A DNA stretch of 5,116 bases from Rhodospirillaceae bacterium (GTDB lineage Bacteria > Pseudomonadota > Alphaproteobacteria > Rhodospirillales > 2-02-FULL-58-16). Shown here one piece after another: positions 1 through 5,116 of this stretch. Under the pieces are notes generated by a model. It made no database searches. It saw nothing but the letters and a program-made list of their open reading frames with translations, and was not told where the DNA came from. Both the position numbers and the translations under genes were made by a program. The DNA is taken from contig JAUXMA010000150.1 in NCBI GenBank assembly GCA_030623425.1, positions 1 to 5,116 on the forward strand, in the 5' to 3' direction. The number at the start of each line of letters is the position of its first letter. Position 1 is the first letter of the stretch.

Positions 1-146
1 ACAGAGACGGTCGGCGAATCTGGCCCAAAATTCTTGAGTTCGCGCGTCTCCCGGACACGGTTGACGGGAGGGTCCCGGGCAAACACCCCAGTACCGCGGC
101 GTTTCCGCCGCGTGCCTCCATGGACCCCGGTTCGGCGGAAAGAGGG
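1..146. other. Leading noncoding stretch, no supported gene
   Basis: No gene can be supported here. An open plus-strand frame begins at 34 but runs straight across the tRNA-Ala and shows no recognisable protein character, so I read it as chance in GC-rich DNA. The one visible structure is a perfect hairpin at 95-112, listed separately. The left neighbour of the tRNA lies outside the window. Confidence 0.6.
95..112 (-). terminator. GC hairpin downstream of tRNA-Ala, possible terminator
   Basis: Seven perfect base pairs (95-101 with 106-112) close a four-base loop at 102-105. In the minus-strand direction this sits about 35 bases past the CCA end of tRNA-Ala, where a transcript end would be expected. 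No run of T follows it on the minus strand, so it is not a classical intrinsic terminator. It may instead stabilise a 3' end or be incidental. Confidence 0.3.
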
Positions 147-222
147 TGGTGGAGCCGAGGGGAATCGAACCCCTGACCTCGACATTGCGAACGTCGCGCT
201 CTCCCAACTGAGCTACGGCCCC
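147..222 (-). tRNA. tRNA-Ala, anticodon CGC
   Basis: The reverse complement folds as a complete 76-base cloverleaf with CCA encoded at 149-147. The acceptor stem pairs 222-216 with 157-151, and its third pair is G-U, the alanine identity element G3:U70. The D arm has GCTC/GAGC, the anticodon stem CGACG/TGTCG closes the loop TTCGCAA, and the T arm is AGGGG-TTCGATT-CCCCT. Anticodon CGC reads the alanine codon GCG. The discriminator base is A. It is transcribed away from the yggT cluster. I found no well-spaced promoter upstream of its 5' end. All arms are intact and the identity is secure. Confidence 0.97.
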
Positions 223-233
223 TTTCAGGCGAA

Positions 234-279
234 CCGGCGGCGGGCCGGATCTTGCCATCGTCGCCGGCCCATGCGCCGG
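234..279. repeat. Interrupted 13-bp inverted repeat between tRNA-Ala and yggT
   Basis: Two nested perfect arms are visible: CCGGCG (234-239) with CGCCGG (274-279), and GGGCCGG (242-248) with CCGGCCC (264-270). They are separated by a small internal loop (2 bases left, 3 right) and capped by a 15-base loop. It lies in the divergent space between the minus-strand tRNA-Ala and the plus-strand yggT. It could be a leader-RNA hairpin of either transcript, a protein-binding site or a dispersed palindrome. Its function is unknown, but the pairing itself is certain. Confidence 0.5.
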
Positions 280-416
280 CGGATAATGTCGGCATGCCCG
301 CCGCCCTGTCAAGGATTGGACGCCTCGACGCCGCCGATGAGCGTTGCTCTTGCCAGCGGCGGGCGCGGACGCTAGTTTCAGGGCTCGGACCCATCCAATC
401 GTTTCTGGAATCGCCG

Positions 417-698
417 ATGCAATCGCTTTTGCTGCTAATCGATAGTGTACTCGATCTGTTCATCTTCCTTCTGATCTTCGCGGTGGTGATGAGTTGGTTG
501 GTTTCTTTCAACGTCATCAACGTCCACAACCATTTCGTCCGTCTGCTCTATGATTTCCTGCACCGGATCACCAATCCGGCGCTGAGGCCCATCCGCCGTT
601 GGCTGCCCAATATGGGAGGCATCGATATTTCGCCGGTGGTGCTGATCCTTGTCATCTATTTCATCCAAAACCTTCTCCGCGAATACGGTGGCATCTGA
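417..698 (+). CDS. yggT: YggT family integral membrane protein
   Basis: This 93-residue protein has the YggT-family layout: a hydrophobic helix at about residues 3-28 ending in SWL, a short loop, the conserved segment NPALRPIRRWLP at 53-64, then GGIDISPVVL leading into a second helix at about 69-87. Single-repeat YggT proteins are usually 90-100 residues, so it is full length. Family members sit in the inner membrane. They have been tied to osmotic tolerance and, in plastid relatives (CCB3/YCF19), to complex assembly, but the biochemical role is unsettled. The ATG at 417 is chosen because the family motif starts there. The open frame extends further upstream but encodes nothing conserved. A weak GGA lies just before the start. 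Its end overlaps the next gene by 11 bases. Confidence 0.92.
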   Translation: MQSLLLLIDSVLDLFIFLLIFAVVMSWLVSFNVINVHNHFVRLLYDFLHRITNPALRPIRRWLPNMGGIDISPVVLILVIYFIQNLLREYGGI

Positions 699-1047
699 AC
701 AAGCGGCCCCCTTTCTGGCCACGGGCGGCGGACTTAAAGTCGCGGTAAAACTGAATCCGAAAGCGTCCGCCAACCGCGTCGGCGGCGTCGCTGCCGGCGG
801 CGATGGAAAAACCCGGCTCAAGGTATCGGTGACCGCCGCCGCCGAGGGCGGCAAGGCCAACGCCGCCTTGATCAAACTCCTGGCCAAAACCTGGCGCCTG
901 CCGAAAACCGCGTTCAAGATCACGGCCGGACCCGCCAGCCGCCGAAAAACACTTTTCATTGAAGGCGACACGGAAATTCTTCTCGAAAATGTCCAGCGCT
1001 GGCTCGAACGCCATCCCTTTGGCGGCAACGGAACGATAAGACGGTGA
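688..1047 (+). CDS. DUF167 (YggU) family protein
   Basis: The 119-residue protein matches the DUF167/YggU family, a small alpha/beta fold of about 100 residues with no established function. The family signatures are [11 protein letters not shown] at 21-31, [17 protein letters not shown] at 51-67 and [13 protein letters not shown] at 81-93. The N-terminal ten or so residues precede the first conserved strand. I chose GTG at 688, which overlaps the yggT stop by 11 bases. A TTG at 649 in the same frame would add 13 residues inside yggT and looks less likely. Its stop overlaps the folD start in the arrangement GTGA. yggT and yggU homologues are also neighbours in Escherichia coli, which supports the call. 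The protein is presumably cytoplasmic. Confidence 0.9.
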   Translation: MASEQAAPFLATGGGLKVAVKLNPKASANRVGGVAAGGDGKTRLKVSVTAAAEGGKANAALIKLLAKTWRLPKTAFKITAGPASRRKTLFIEGDTEILLENVQRWLERHPFGGNGTIRR

Positions 1048-1943
1048 CAAAAGCAAAAATCATTGACGGCCAAGCCTTCGCCGCCGGTTTGCGGCAAAAG
1101 ATCGCCGAAGAGGTGCAAGCAATCCAAACCCGGCACGGTTTGACGCCGGGCTTGGCCGTGGTGCTCATCGGCGAGCATCCGGCCAGTCAGGCCTATGTCC
1201 GCAACAAATGCAAACAGACGCTGGAGGCGGGCATGCAATCCTTCGAACACCGCCTGCCCGCCGAAACCAGCGGCGAGGAACTTCAAGGCCTCGTTGGCGC
1301 CCTCAACGAGGATGACGCGGTTCACGGAATCCTGGTCCAGCTCCCCTTGCCCGAGCATATCGATCCCGGCGCCGTGCTGGGCGAGATCGATCCGGACAAG
1401 GATGTCGACGGCTTCCACCTTCTCAACGCCGGCCGTCTGGCCACCGGCAACGGCGCCGCCATGGTCCCTTGCACGCCCTTGGGCTGCCTGATGTTGGTGA
1501 AGGATCACCTGGGCGAGCTTTCGGGACAAAGGGCGCTGGTCCTGGGGCGCTCCAACATCGTCGGCAAACCCATGGCGGCCTTGCTGCTGGGTGAACACTG
1601 CACGGTCACCATCGCCCATTCCAGGACCCGGGATGTGGCGCGGGAATGCGCCCGCGCCGACATCCTCGTCGTCGCCGTCGGCCGCCCCCGGCTCGTCAAG
1701 GGCGAGTGGATCAAGCCGGGCGCCACGGTCATCGACGTCGGCATCAACCGCGTCGAGGCGCCGGATCGGGGCGCCGGCGCGACCCGCCTGGTCGGTGATG
1801 TCGATTTCCAGGAGGCGGTCATGGTCGCCGGCGCCATCACCCCGGTTCCCGGCGGCGTCGGCCCGATGACCATTGCCTGCTTGTTGCGCAACACCCTCGT
1901 CGCCGCCTGCCATCGGAAAGGCCTCGAAACGCCGCGTCTGTGA
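1044..1943 (+). CDS. folD: Bifunctional methylene-THF dehydrogenase / methenyl-THF cyclohydrolase
   Basis: FolD oxidises 5,10-methylene-THF with NADP to 5,10-methenyl-THF and hydrolyses that to 10-formyl-THF, the one-carbon donor for purines and formyl-Met-tRNA. It is cytoplasmic and normally a dimer. The 299-residue length is typical. Visible motifs are the active-site YVRNK with Tyr51 and Lys55, VQLPLP at 98-103, DKDVDG at 118-123 (Asp122 binds folate), PCTPLG at 142-147, the nucleotide-binding GRSNIVGKP at 168-176, and [10 protein letters not shown] at 267-276. All catalytic residues expected for both activities are present. The start is GTG at 1044, overlapping the previous stop by four bases, which suggests translational coupling. 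About ten extra residues follow the last conserved helix. Identification is firm. Confidence 0.97.
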   Translation: MTKAKIIDGQAFAAGLRQKIAEEVQAIQTRHGLTPGLAVVLIGEHPASQAYVRNKCKQTLEAGMQSFEHRLPAETSGEELQGLVGALNEDDAVHGILVQLPLPEHIDPGAVLGEIDPDKDVDGFHLLNAGRLATGNGAAMVPCTPLGCLMLVKDHLGELSGQRALVLGRSNIVGKPMAALLLGEHCTVTIAHSRTRDVARECARADILVVAVGRPRLVKGEWIKPGATVIDVGINRVEAPDRGAGATRLVGDVDFQEAVMVAGAITPVPGGVGPMTIACLLRNTLVAACHRKGLETPRL

Positions 1944-1954
1944 GCCCGCCGCCG

Positions 1955-1987
1955 GTCCCGCCGATAAACTTTTATCCCCGGCGGGAT
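1955..1987. promoter_or_regulatory. Intercistronic hairpin between folD and lepA
   Basis: Bases 1955-1962 pair with 1980-1987 (one G-T wobble at the base). An inner A/T stem pairs 1963-1967 with 1972-1976 around an ACTT loop, and three C at 1977-1979 bulge out. The structure starts 12 bases after the folD stop and ends 35 bases before the lepA ATG. No T run follows, so a classical terminator is unlikely. It could be a 3'-end stabiliser for the folD message, a pausing or attenuation site, or a processing site that uncouples lepA from the upstream genes. Confidence 0.4.
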
Positions 1988-2022
1988 GGCATTCCAGGAC
2001 ATGCGGTGATAGAAGCGCGCCC

Positions 2023-3825
2023 ATGACCGATCTCAGCCTGATCCGCAACTTTTCGATCATCGCCCATATCGACCACGGCAAGTCGACCCTGGCCGACCGG
2101 CTGATCCAGCTTTGCGACGCTCTCTCGGAGCGGGAAATGAAAGACCAGGTGCTCGACACCATGGATATCGAGCGCGAGCGCGGCATCACCATCAAGGCGC
2201 AGACCGTGCGGCTCAGCTACCGGGCGAATAGCGGCGAGACTTACCAATTGAACCTCATAGATACGCCGGGTCACGTCGACTTCGCTTACGAGGTCAGCCG
2301 TTCGTTGGCCGCTTGCGAAGGATCGCTGCTGATCGTCGATGCGTCGCAAGGGGTCGAGGCGCAGACCTTGGCCAACGCCTATCTCGCCATCGACGGCAAC
2401 CACGAAATCATCACCCTGCTCAACAAAATCGACCTGCCGGCGGCGGAGCCGGAGCGGATCAAAATTCAGATCGAGGATGTGCTCGGCCTCGATTCTTCGC
2501 AGGCCATCGCCATCTCGGCGAAGACCGGCGCCGGGGTGCCCGACGTTCTCGAAGCGTTGATCGAACGCCTGCCGCCGCCCTGCGGCGAGGCGCGGGCGCC
2601 GCTGAAGGCGTTGCTGATCGATTCCTGGTACGATCCCTATCTCGGCGTCATGATCCTGCTCAGGGTGCGCGACGGGGTTTTGCGCAAGGGCATGAAGATC
2701 CGCATGATGTCGACGGGGGTGGTGCAGCAGGTCGAACAGGTCGGCGTGTTCACGCCCAAGCCGACCCAGGTCGGCGACCTCGGTCCCGGCGAGATCGGCT
2801 ACATCACGGCGGCCATCAAGACCGTCGCCGATACCCATGTCGGCGACACCATCACCGAAGATAAACGCCCGGCGGCGGCGCCTTTGCCCGGCTTCAATCC
2901 CTCGCTGCCGGTCGTTTTCGGCTCCATCTTTCCGACCGATAACAACGATTTCGAGGATTTGCGCGACTCCCTCGCCAAACTCAGGCTCAACGACGCCAGC
3001 TTGGTCTTCGAGCCGGAAACCTCGACGGCCTTGGGATTCGGTTTCCGCTGCGGTTTTTTGGGGCTTCTGCACCTGGAAATCATCCAGGAACGCCTGACCC
3101 GCGAGTTCAACCTGGATCTGATCGCGACGGCGCCTTCCGTCGCCTACCGCGTCCATCTCGGCGACGGCAGCGAGTTCAGCCTGCGCAATCCGGCCGACAT
3201 GCCCCCACCCGTCAAGATCACCGCCATCGATGAGCCGTGGATCAAGGCCACCATCGTGGTGCCCGATGAATACCTGGGTTCCGTCCTGGCGCTGTGCACC
3301 GAGCGCCGCGGCGAGCAGATCGAACTGACCTTCGCCGGCAGCCGCGCCCTGGCCGTCTACCGGCTGCCCCTGAACGAAGTGGTGTTCGATTTCTACGACC
3401 GCTTGAAATCGATCTCCAGGGGTTATGCCAGCCTTGATTACGAGATGGACGGTTTCCGGCGGGCGGATCTGGTCAAGGTTTCGATCCTGGTCAACAACGA
3501 GCCGGTGGATGCCCTGGCTTTCATCTGCCACCGCGCCCAGGCGGAAGCCCGGGGCCGCGTCGTTTGCGAGCGCTTGAAGGAGATGATCCCGCGGCAGTTG
3601 TTCAAGATCCCCATCCAGGCCGCCATCGGCGGCAAGGTGATCGCCCGCGAAACCATCGGCGCGATGAGAAAGGATGTCACCGCCAAATGCTATGGCGGCG
3701 ACATTACCCGCAAACGCAAGCTGCTCGAAAAACAAAAAAAAGGGAAAAAGAAGATGCGCCAGTTCGGCAACGTCGACATCCCGCAATCGGCCTTCATCGC
3801 GGTATTGAAAATGGATGGCGATTAG
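2023..3825 (+). CDS. lepA: Elongation factor 4 (LepA), ribosomal translocase GTPase
   Basis: LepA/EF4 is a translational GTPase that acts on the ribosome. Back-translocation and a role in 30S assembly have both been proposed. The 600-residue length fits the family. The G domain carries all five motifs: AHIDHGKST at 14-22, the switch I Thr in RGITIKAQT at 53-61, DTPGH at 80-84 with the catalytic-type His84, NKID at 134-137, and SAKTG at 165-169. EF-G-like domains II, III and V follow, and then the LepA-specific C-terminal domain with [15 protein letters not shown] from 557 and a lysine-rich stretch up to MRQFGNV. The frame is open upstream to 1873, but the conserved N-terminus begins at ATG 2023, preceded by AGAAG at 2011. 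There is no lepB beside it, unlike in E. coli. It lies 79 bases after folD on the same strand. Confidence 0.97.
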   Translation: MTDLSLIRNFSIIAHIDHGKSTLADRLIQLCDALSEREMKDQVLDTMDIERERGITIKAQTVRLSYRANSGETYQLNLIDTPGHVDFAYEVSRSLAACEGSLLIVDASQGVEAQTLANAYLAIDGNHEIITLLNKIDLPAAEPERIKIQIEDVLGLDSSQAIAISAKTGAGVPDVLEALIERLPPPCGEARAPLKALLIDSWYDPYLGVMILLRVRDGVLRKGMKIRMMSTGVVQQVEQVGVFTPKPTQVGDLGPGEIGYITAAIKTVADTHVGDTITEDKRPAAAPLPGFNPSLPVVFGSIFPTDNNDFEDLRDSLAKLRLNDASLVFEPETSTALGFGFRCGFLGLLHLEIIQERLTREFNLDLIATAPSVAYRVHLGDGSEFSLRNPADMPPPVKITAIDEPWIKATIVVPDEYLGSVLALCTERRGEQIELTFAGSRALAVYRLPLNEVVFDFYDRLKSISRGYASLDYEMDGFRRADLVKVSILVNNEPVDALAFICHRAQAEARGRVVCERLKEMIPRQLFKIPIQAAIGGKVIARETIGAMRKDVTAKCYGGDITRKRKLLEKQKKGKKKMRQFGNVDIPQSAFIAVLKMDGD

Positions 3826-3826
3826 A

Positions 3827-3883
3827 GCACTTCAAGATTGGCCGGGCGGGGGAGCGGGCTGGCGCCGACTAAACTTGAAATGC
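3827..3883. terminator. Imperfect inverted repeat between convergent genes, possible bidirectional terminator
   Basis: GCACTTCAAG at 3827-3836 pairs with CTTGAAATGC at 3874-3883 with a single mismatch (nine of ten pairs). It encloses a G-rich 37-base loop. It begins two bases after the lepA stop and ends just before the stop of the opposite-strand gene, filling the whole 59-base gap between the two converging genes. There is no T tract on either side. The position favours a role in ending or separating the two transcripts, but the fold is weak and the loop large. Confidence 0.3.
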
Positions 3884-3884
3884 C

Positions 3885-4532
3885 CTATCCCCCGTCCTTG
3901 GCTTGGTCTTCCGGTTCGCCGTTTGTTATCCGTTCGGTATTGGCGGCGCTTTCCTCCGCATCGGGAACGATGGACGCCTGTGGCGAGCGGCCGCCGCCTT
4001 TCGGCGCCGGAAGGTCGTCGGCATAATCCTTGAGTTCCGGGACGCGGCTGAGACCGAAGGGCTCCTCTTTGCCATTCGTCCGCCATTCCGGCGGCAGTTC
4101 CTGGCCGAAGGCGGCGGCGGATATGCCGATGGGAGGGTCGTCCGCGTAGCCTTCCGCTTTCGCTTGTTCGCTCAGTCTGTCGTAAAGGAAAAGCGATTCC
4201 TCGTATTCGCTGAGTTCTTCCTTGGTGACGCCGTCACCATGGCGCTTCGGATGGAAGAACCAAGCCAGGGCGGCGCCGGGAATGCCAAGAATCATCCAGG
4301 CGGGCAAGGACAGCACCGTCACCAGCACCGGGTCCCATAAGAAAGGCGCGAGGTCTCTTTCGATGATGATCCGGGAAACGATGAGACTGCTCGGCCAGAG
4401 CGTGTACCAGGTGTCATACGCCGAAAGAACCGGACTTCTTGTCCCGCCGATGCCATGCGCGGCGATTTCCGCGGCGCCGGCAAAGAAAGCGGCGGCGAGG
4501 AGAGCATAGCCGAGATAGAAGAGAACGCGCAT
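3885..4532 (-). CDS. Conserved-type membrane protein of unknown function, two transmembrane helices
   Basis: I do not recognise a named family. The 215-residue product has an N-terminal hydrophobic helix at about 4-25 (a signal anchor or uncleaved signal) and a 40-residue polar/amphipathic segment containing AYDTWYTLWPSSLIVSRIIIE. A second helix follows at about 67-92, beginning WDPVLVTVLSLPAW and ending with FFHPKR. The remaining 120 residues are hydrophilic, acidic and Pro/Gly-rich, probably disordered. The helix layout suggests that both ends face the same side, likely the cytoplasm given the positive HPKR after helix 2. I recall similar short proteins with a WDP...LP.W motif in alphaproteobacteria, but cannot confirm this here. 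The start is ATG with only a weak ribosome site. It is convergent with lepA and not in an operon within the window. The membrane pattern makes this strand, not the overlapping plus-strand frames, the real one. Confidence 0.8.
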   Translation of the reverse strand: MRVLFYLGYALLAAAFFAGAAEIAAHGIGGTRSPVLSAYDTWYTLWPSSLIVSRIIIERDLAPFLWDPVLVTVLSLPAWMILGIPGAALAWFFHPKRHGDGVTKEELSEYEESLFLYDRLSEQAKAEGYADDPPIGISAAAFGQELPPEWRTNGKEEPFGLSRVPELKDYADDLPAPKGGGRSPQASIVPDAEESAANTERITNGEPEDQAKDGG

Positions 4533-4590
4533 GGCCGCATCATAATGTCACCCGCCGGCAAAGGCGCGCGCTTTCTGTCGTCCGCTTGAC

Positions 4591-4618
4591 TTTTGCAAAG
4601 CCGTTCGCAAAACCGTTG
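4591..4618. promoter_or_regulatory. Short tandem and inverted repeat upstream of tRNA-Ser, possible promoter region
   Basis: GCAAAGCCGTTC (4595-4606) is followed directly by GCAAAACCGTTG (4607-4618), ten of twelve identical. The same stretch holds a perfect inverted pair TTTTGC (4591-4596) and GCAAAA (4607-4612). A -35-like TTGACT lies at 4586-4591, but the base set 17 bases downstream (AAAACC) is a poor -10. It lies in the shared space upstream of both the minus-strand membrane-protein gene and tRNA-Ser, so it may serve either. The repeat is visible, but the regulatory role is a guess. Confidence 0.25.
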
Positions 4619-4657
4619 TCGGCGGGATGGCTGTCCGTTACTTTTCGCCAGTTCCCA

Positions 4658-4748
4658 GGAGGGATGGCCGAGCGGCTGAAGGCGCGCGCCTGGAAAGCGC
4701 GTATACGTTAACCGCGTATCGGGGGTTCGAATCCCCCTCCCTCCGCCA
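4658..4748 (+). tRNA. tRNA-Ser, anticodon GGA
   Basis: This is a complete class II tRNA of 91 bases with encoded CCA at 4746-4748. The acceptor GGAGGGA (4658-4664) pairs with TCCCTCC (4738-4744), and the discriminator is G, as expected for serine. The D stem is GCC/GGC, and anticodon stem CGCGC/GCGCG closes the loop CTGGAAA. The long variable arm has a five-pair stem (ATACG/CGTAT), diagnostic for Ser, Leu or Tyr, and the T arm is GGGGG-TTCGAAT-CCCCC. Anticodon GGA reads TCC and TCT. Base composition changes abruptly right after the CCA end, as is common where an integrase has used a tRNA 3' end as attachment site. Confidence 0.97.
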
Positions 4749-4817
4749 AATATTTATATATTTCAACAAGTTATTATTGAAAAACGGCTTTTACCCATTA
4801 ATTAACCCATAATTTAA
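4749..4817. other. AT-rich segment adjoining tRNA-Ser 3' end, possible attachment-site arm
   Basis: Only 15 of the 72 bases at 4749-4820 are G or C, in a window that is otherwise strongly GC-rich. It holds an imperfect inverted repeat (4761-4769 with 4774-4782, one mismatch), two direct copies of ACCCAT with a 12-base period (4793 and 4805), and TTTCAACAAGTTA at 4761-4773. That last sequence matches the IHF consensus WATCAANNNNTTR at all but one fixed position. These are the sort of features seen in integrase arm regions, but AT-rich DNA gives such matches easily. No gene fits here. Confidence 0.4.
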
Positions 4818-5030
4818 ATGCCTCTTGAGGCCGATTTAGGCCCCCTGGTGGGGTATGGTAACACCCCTCAATGCGCCTGTACGGGCCGGAAAACGGCTCA
4901 CAGGAACCTTCTACCCCCCCTTGGGTCGAGAGGGGGTGGCTCGCTCACGGCGGCTTCGGCATATTCACGAAGGCACGGCTGGGGTTGTCAGAGGTTGTCG
5001 CCGGGACTCCTGCCCGAAAAATAAAAAATT
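4818..5030 (+). ncRNA. Hairpin-dense noncoding stretch, candidate structured RNA
   Basis: I recognise no known RNA family. In order the stretch can form GGCC/GGCC around 4829-4842, GGGG(T) at 4850-4854 pairing with ACCCC at 4863-4867, and a strong hairpin at 4876-4904. That hairpin has five pairs, a two-base bulge, six more pairs and a GAAAA loop. Next come an eight-pair stem 4911-4918 with 4932-4939, then CTTCG/CGAAG at 4954-4972, and CGGG/CCCG at 5002-5016. GGTTGTC occurs twice with a 10-base period (4983, 4993). Two plus-strand frames are open across part of it (4818-5024, and 4855 to the window end), but their products look unlike real proteins. Strand and boundaries are uncertain, and decayed coding DNA is the main alternative. 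Confidence 0.25.
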
Positions 5031-5068
5031 AGGATATGGAGTTGCCAAGTTAATCCAGCCTAGTGGCC

Positions 5069-5116
5069 TGTATCATCTAAATTGCACCCCTACGATCGCT
5101 TTTCCCGTCCCCTCGG
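5069..5116. mobile_element. Possible terminal sequence of an IS21-family element, cut by window end
   Basis: Starting with TG at 5069, the stretch TGTATCATCTAAATTGCACC, continuing CCTACGATCGC, resembles the outer inverted repeats of IS21-family elements. Those begin with TG and often contain an A/T run followed by TTG(C)ACCCC. If so, istA would begin beyond 5116. The call rests on one remembered pattern over about 25 bases, and no transposase sequence is visible. It could equally be ordinary intergenic DNA. Confidence 0.22.

Noticed and set aside
252..287. TTGCCA and GATAAT as a sigma-70 promoter for yggT
   Set aside because: The spacer is 24 bases, far outside the usual 16-19, and the inverted repeat overlaps it.
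34..375. Plus-strand open frame across tRNA-Ala
   Set aside because: It runs through a complete tRNA on the other strand and encodes Arg/Pro-rich sequence without conserved features.
1873..2022. Upstream extension of the lepA frame by 50 codons
   Set aside because: It overlaps folD, has no LepA-family similarity, and the canonical LepA N-terminus begins at ATG 2023.
435..2195. Very long minus-strand open frame (586 codons) antisense to yggT, DUF167, folD and the start of lepA
   Set aside because: The plus-strand genes show full family motifs throughout. The antisense product is low-complexity Asp/Gly/Ala/Arg-rich sequence, typical of the mirror of GC-rich codons, with no motif.
1972..3786. 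604-codon minus-strand open frame antisense to nearly all of lepA
   Set aside because: It is striking in length, but this is a known effect of high third-position GC: stops become rare in the antisense frame. The composition is repetitive Gly/Asp/Arg and no domain is visible.
3903..4340. Plus-strand open frames opposite the membrane protein (also 4222-4509)
   Set aside because: The minus-strand frame has two clean membrane helices and ends just short of the lepA gap. The plus-strand products look like shadows.
4627..4812. Plus-strand open frames spanning tRNA-Ser (also 4439-4711)
   Set aside because: Translation of a tRNA sequence. The familiar GGMAERLKA-type string is a well-known false product of serine and leucine tRNA genes.
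4818..5024. 68-codon open frame after the AT-rich segment
   Set aside because: No ribosome site, no recognisable motif, and it covers the hairpin-dense stretch. I treat the region as noncoding unless homologues show codon conservation.
5002..5027. CGGG/CCCG hairpin followed by an A-rich run as an intrinsic terminator
   Set aside because: On the plus strand the hairpin is followed by A, not T. On the minus strand the T run comes before the hairpin, so neither orientation fits.
1..5116. CRISPR array, defence system or retron
   Set aside because: No regularly spaced repeat array, Cas, reverse transcriptase, nuclease or toxin-antitoxin gene is visible on either strand.

Overview
The window looks like a core-chromosome segment of a GC-rich alphaproteobacterium. 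Rhodospirillales or a relative is my best guess, from the tRNA-Ala(CGC) and tRNA-Ser(GGA) sequences, the codon choice and the conserved membrane protein next to lepA. This assignment is inference, because no marker gene diagnostic at family level is present.

Layout. Bases 1-146 hold no gene I can support. A tRNA-Ala(CGC) lies on the minus strand at 147-222. A 194-base gap with a large interrupted inverted repeat separates it from a tight plus-strand cluster. The cluster is yggT (417-698), a DUF167/YggU-family gene (688-1047, overlapping yggT by 11 bases), folD (1044-1943, 4-base overlap with DUF167) and, after a 79-base spacer carrying a strong hairpin, lepA (2023-3825). Convergent to lepA is a minus-strand gene for a two-helix membrane protein of unknown function (3885-4532). 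Then come a short intergenic stretch with an imperfect tandem repeat and a tRNA-Ser(GGA) (4658-4748). The last 368 bases are very different. An extremely AT-rich segment (15 G/C in 72 bases) starts at the tRNA-Ser 3' end. It is followed by a GC-rich, hairpin-dense stretch without a convincing gene, and the final 48 bases resemble the outer end of an IS21-family element.

How it fits together. YggT and DUF167 proteins are commonly encoded side by side. YggT is linked to membrane and osmotic functions, and DUF167 has no settled function. FolD supplies 10-formyl-THF from 5,10-methylene-THF for purine synthesis and initiator-tRNA formylation. LepA (EF4) is a ribosomal GTPase. With the two tRNAs, most of the window is housekeeping translation and one-carbon metabolism. 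The overlaps suggest translational coupling of yggT, DUF167 and folD, and lepA may be read through from them.

Novelty. The coding part is ordinary. The part worth a second look is the right edge after tRNA-Ser: a probable integration boundary with a possible structured RNA and a possible insertion-sequence end. I see no new multigene system, and the window ends before any island cargo could be read.
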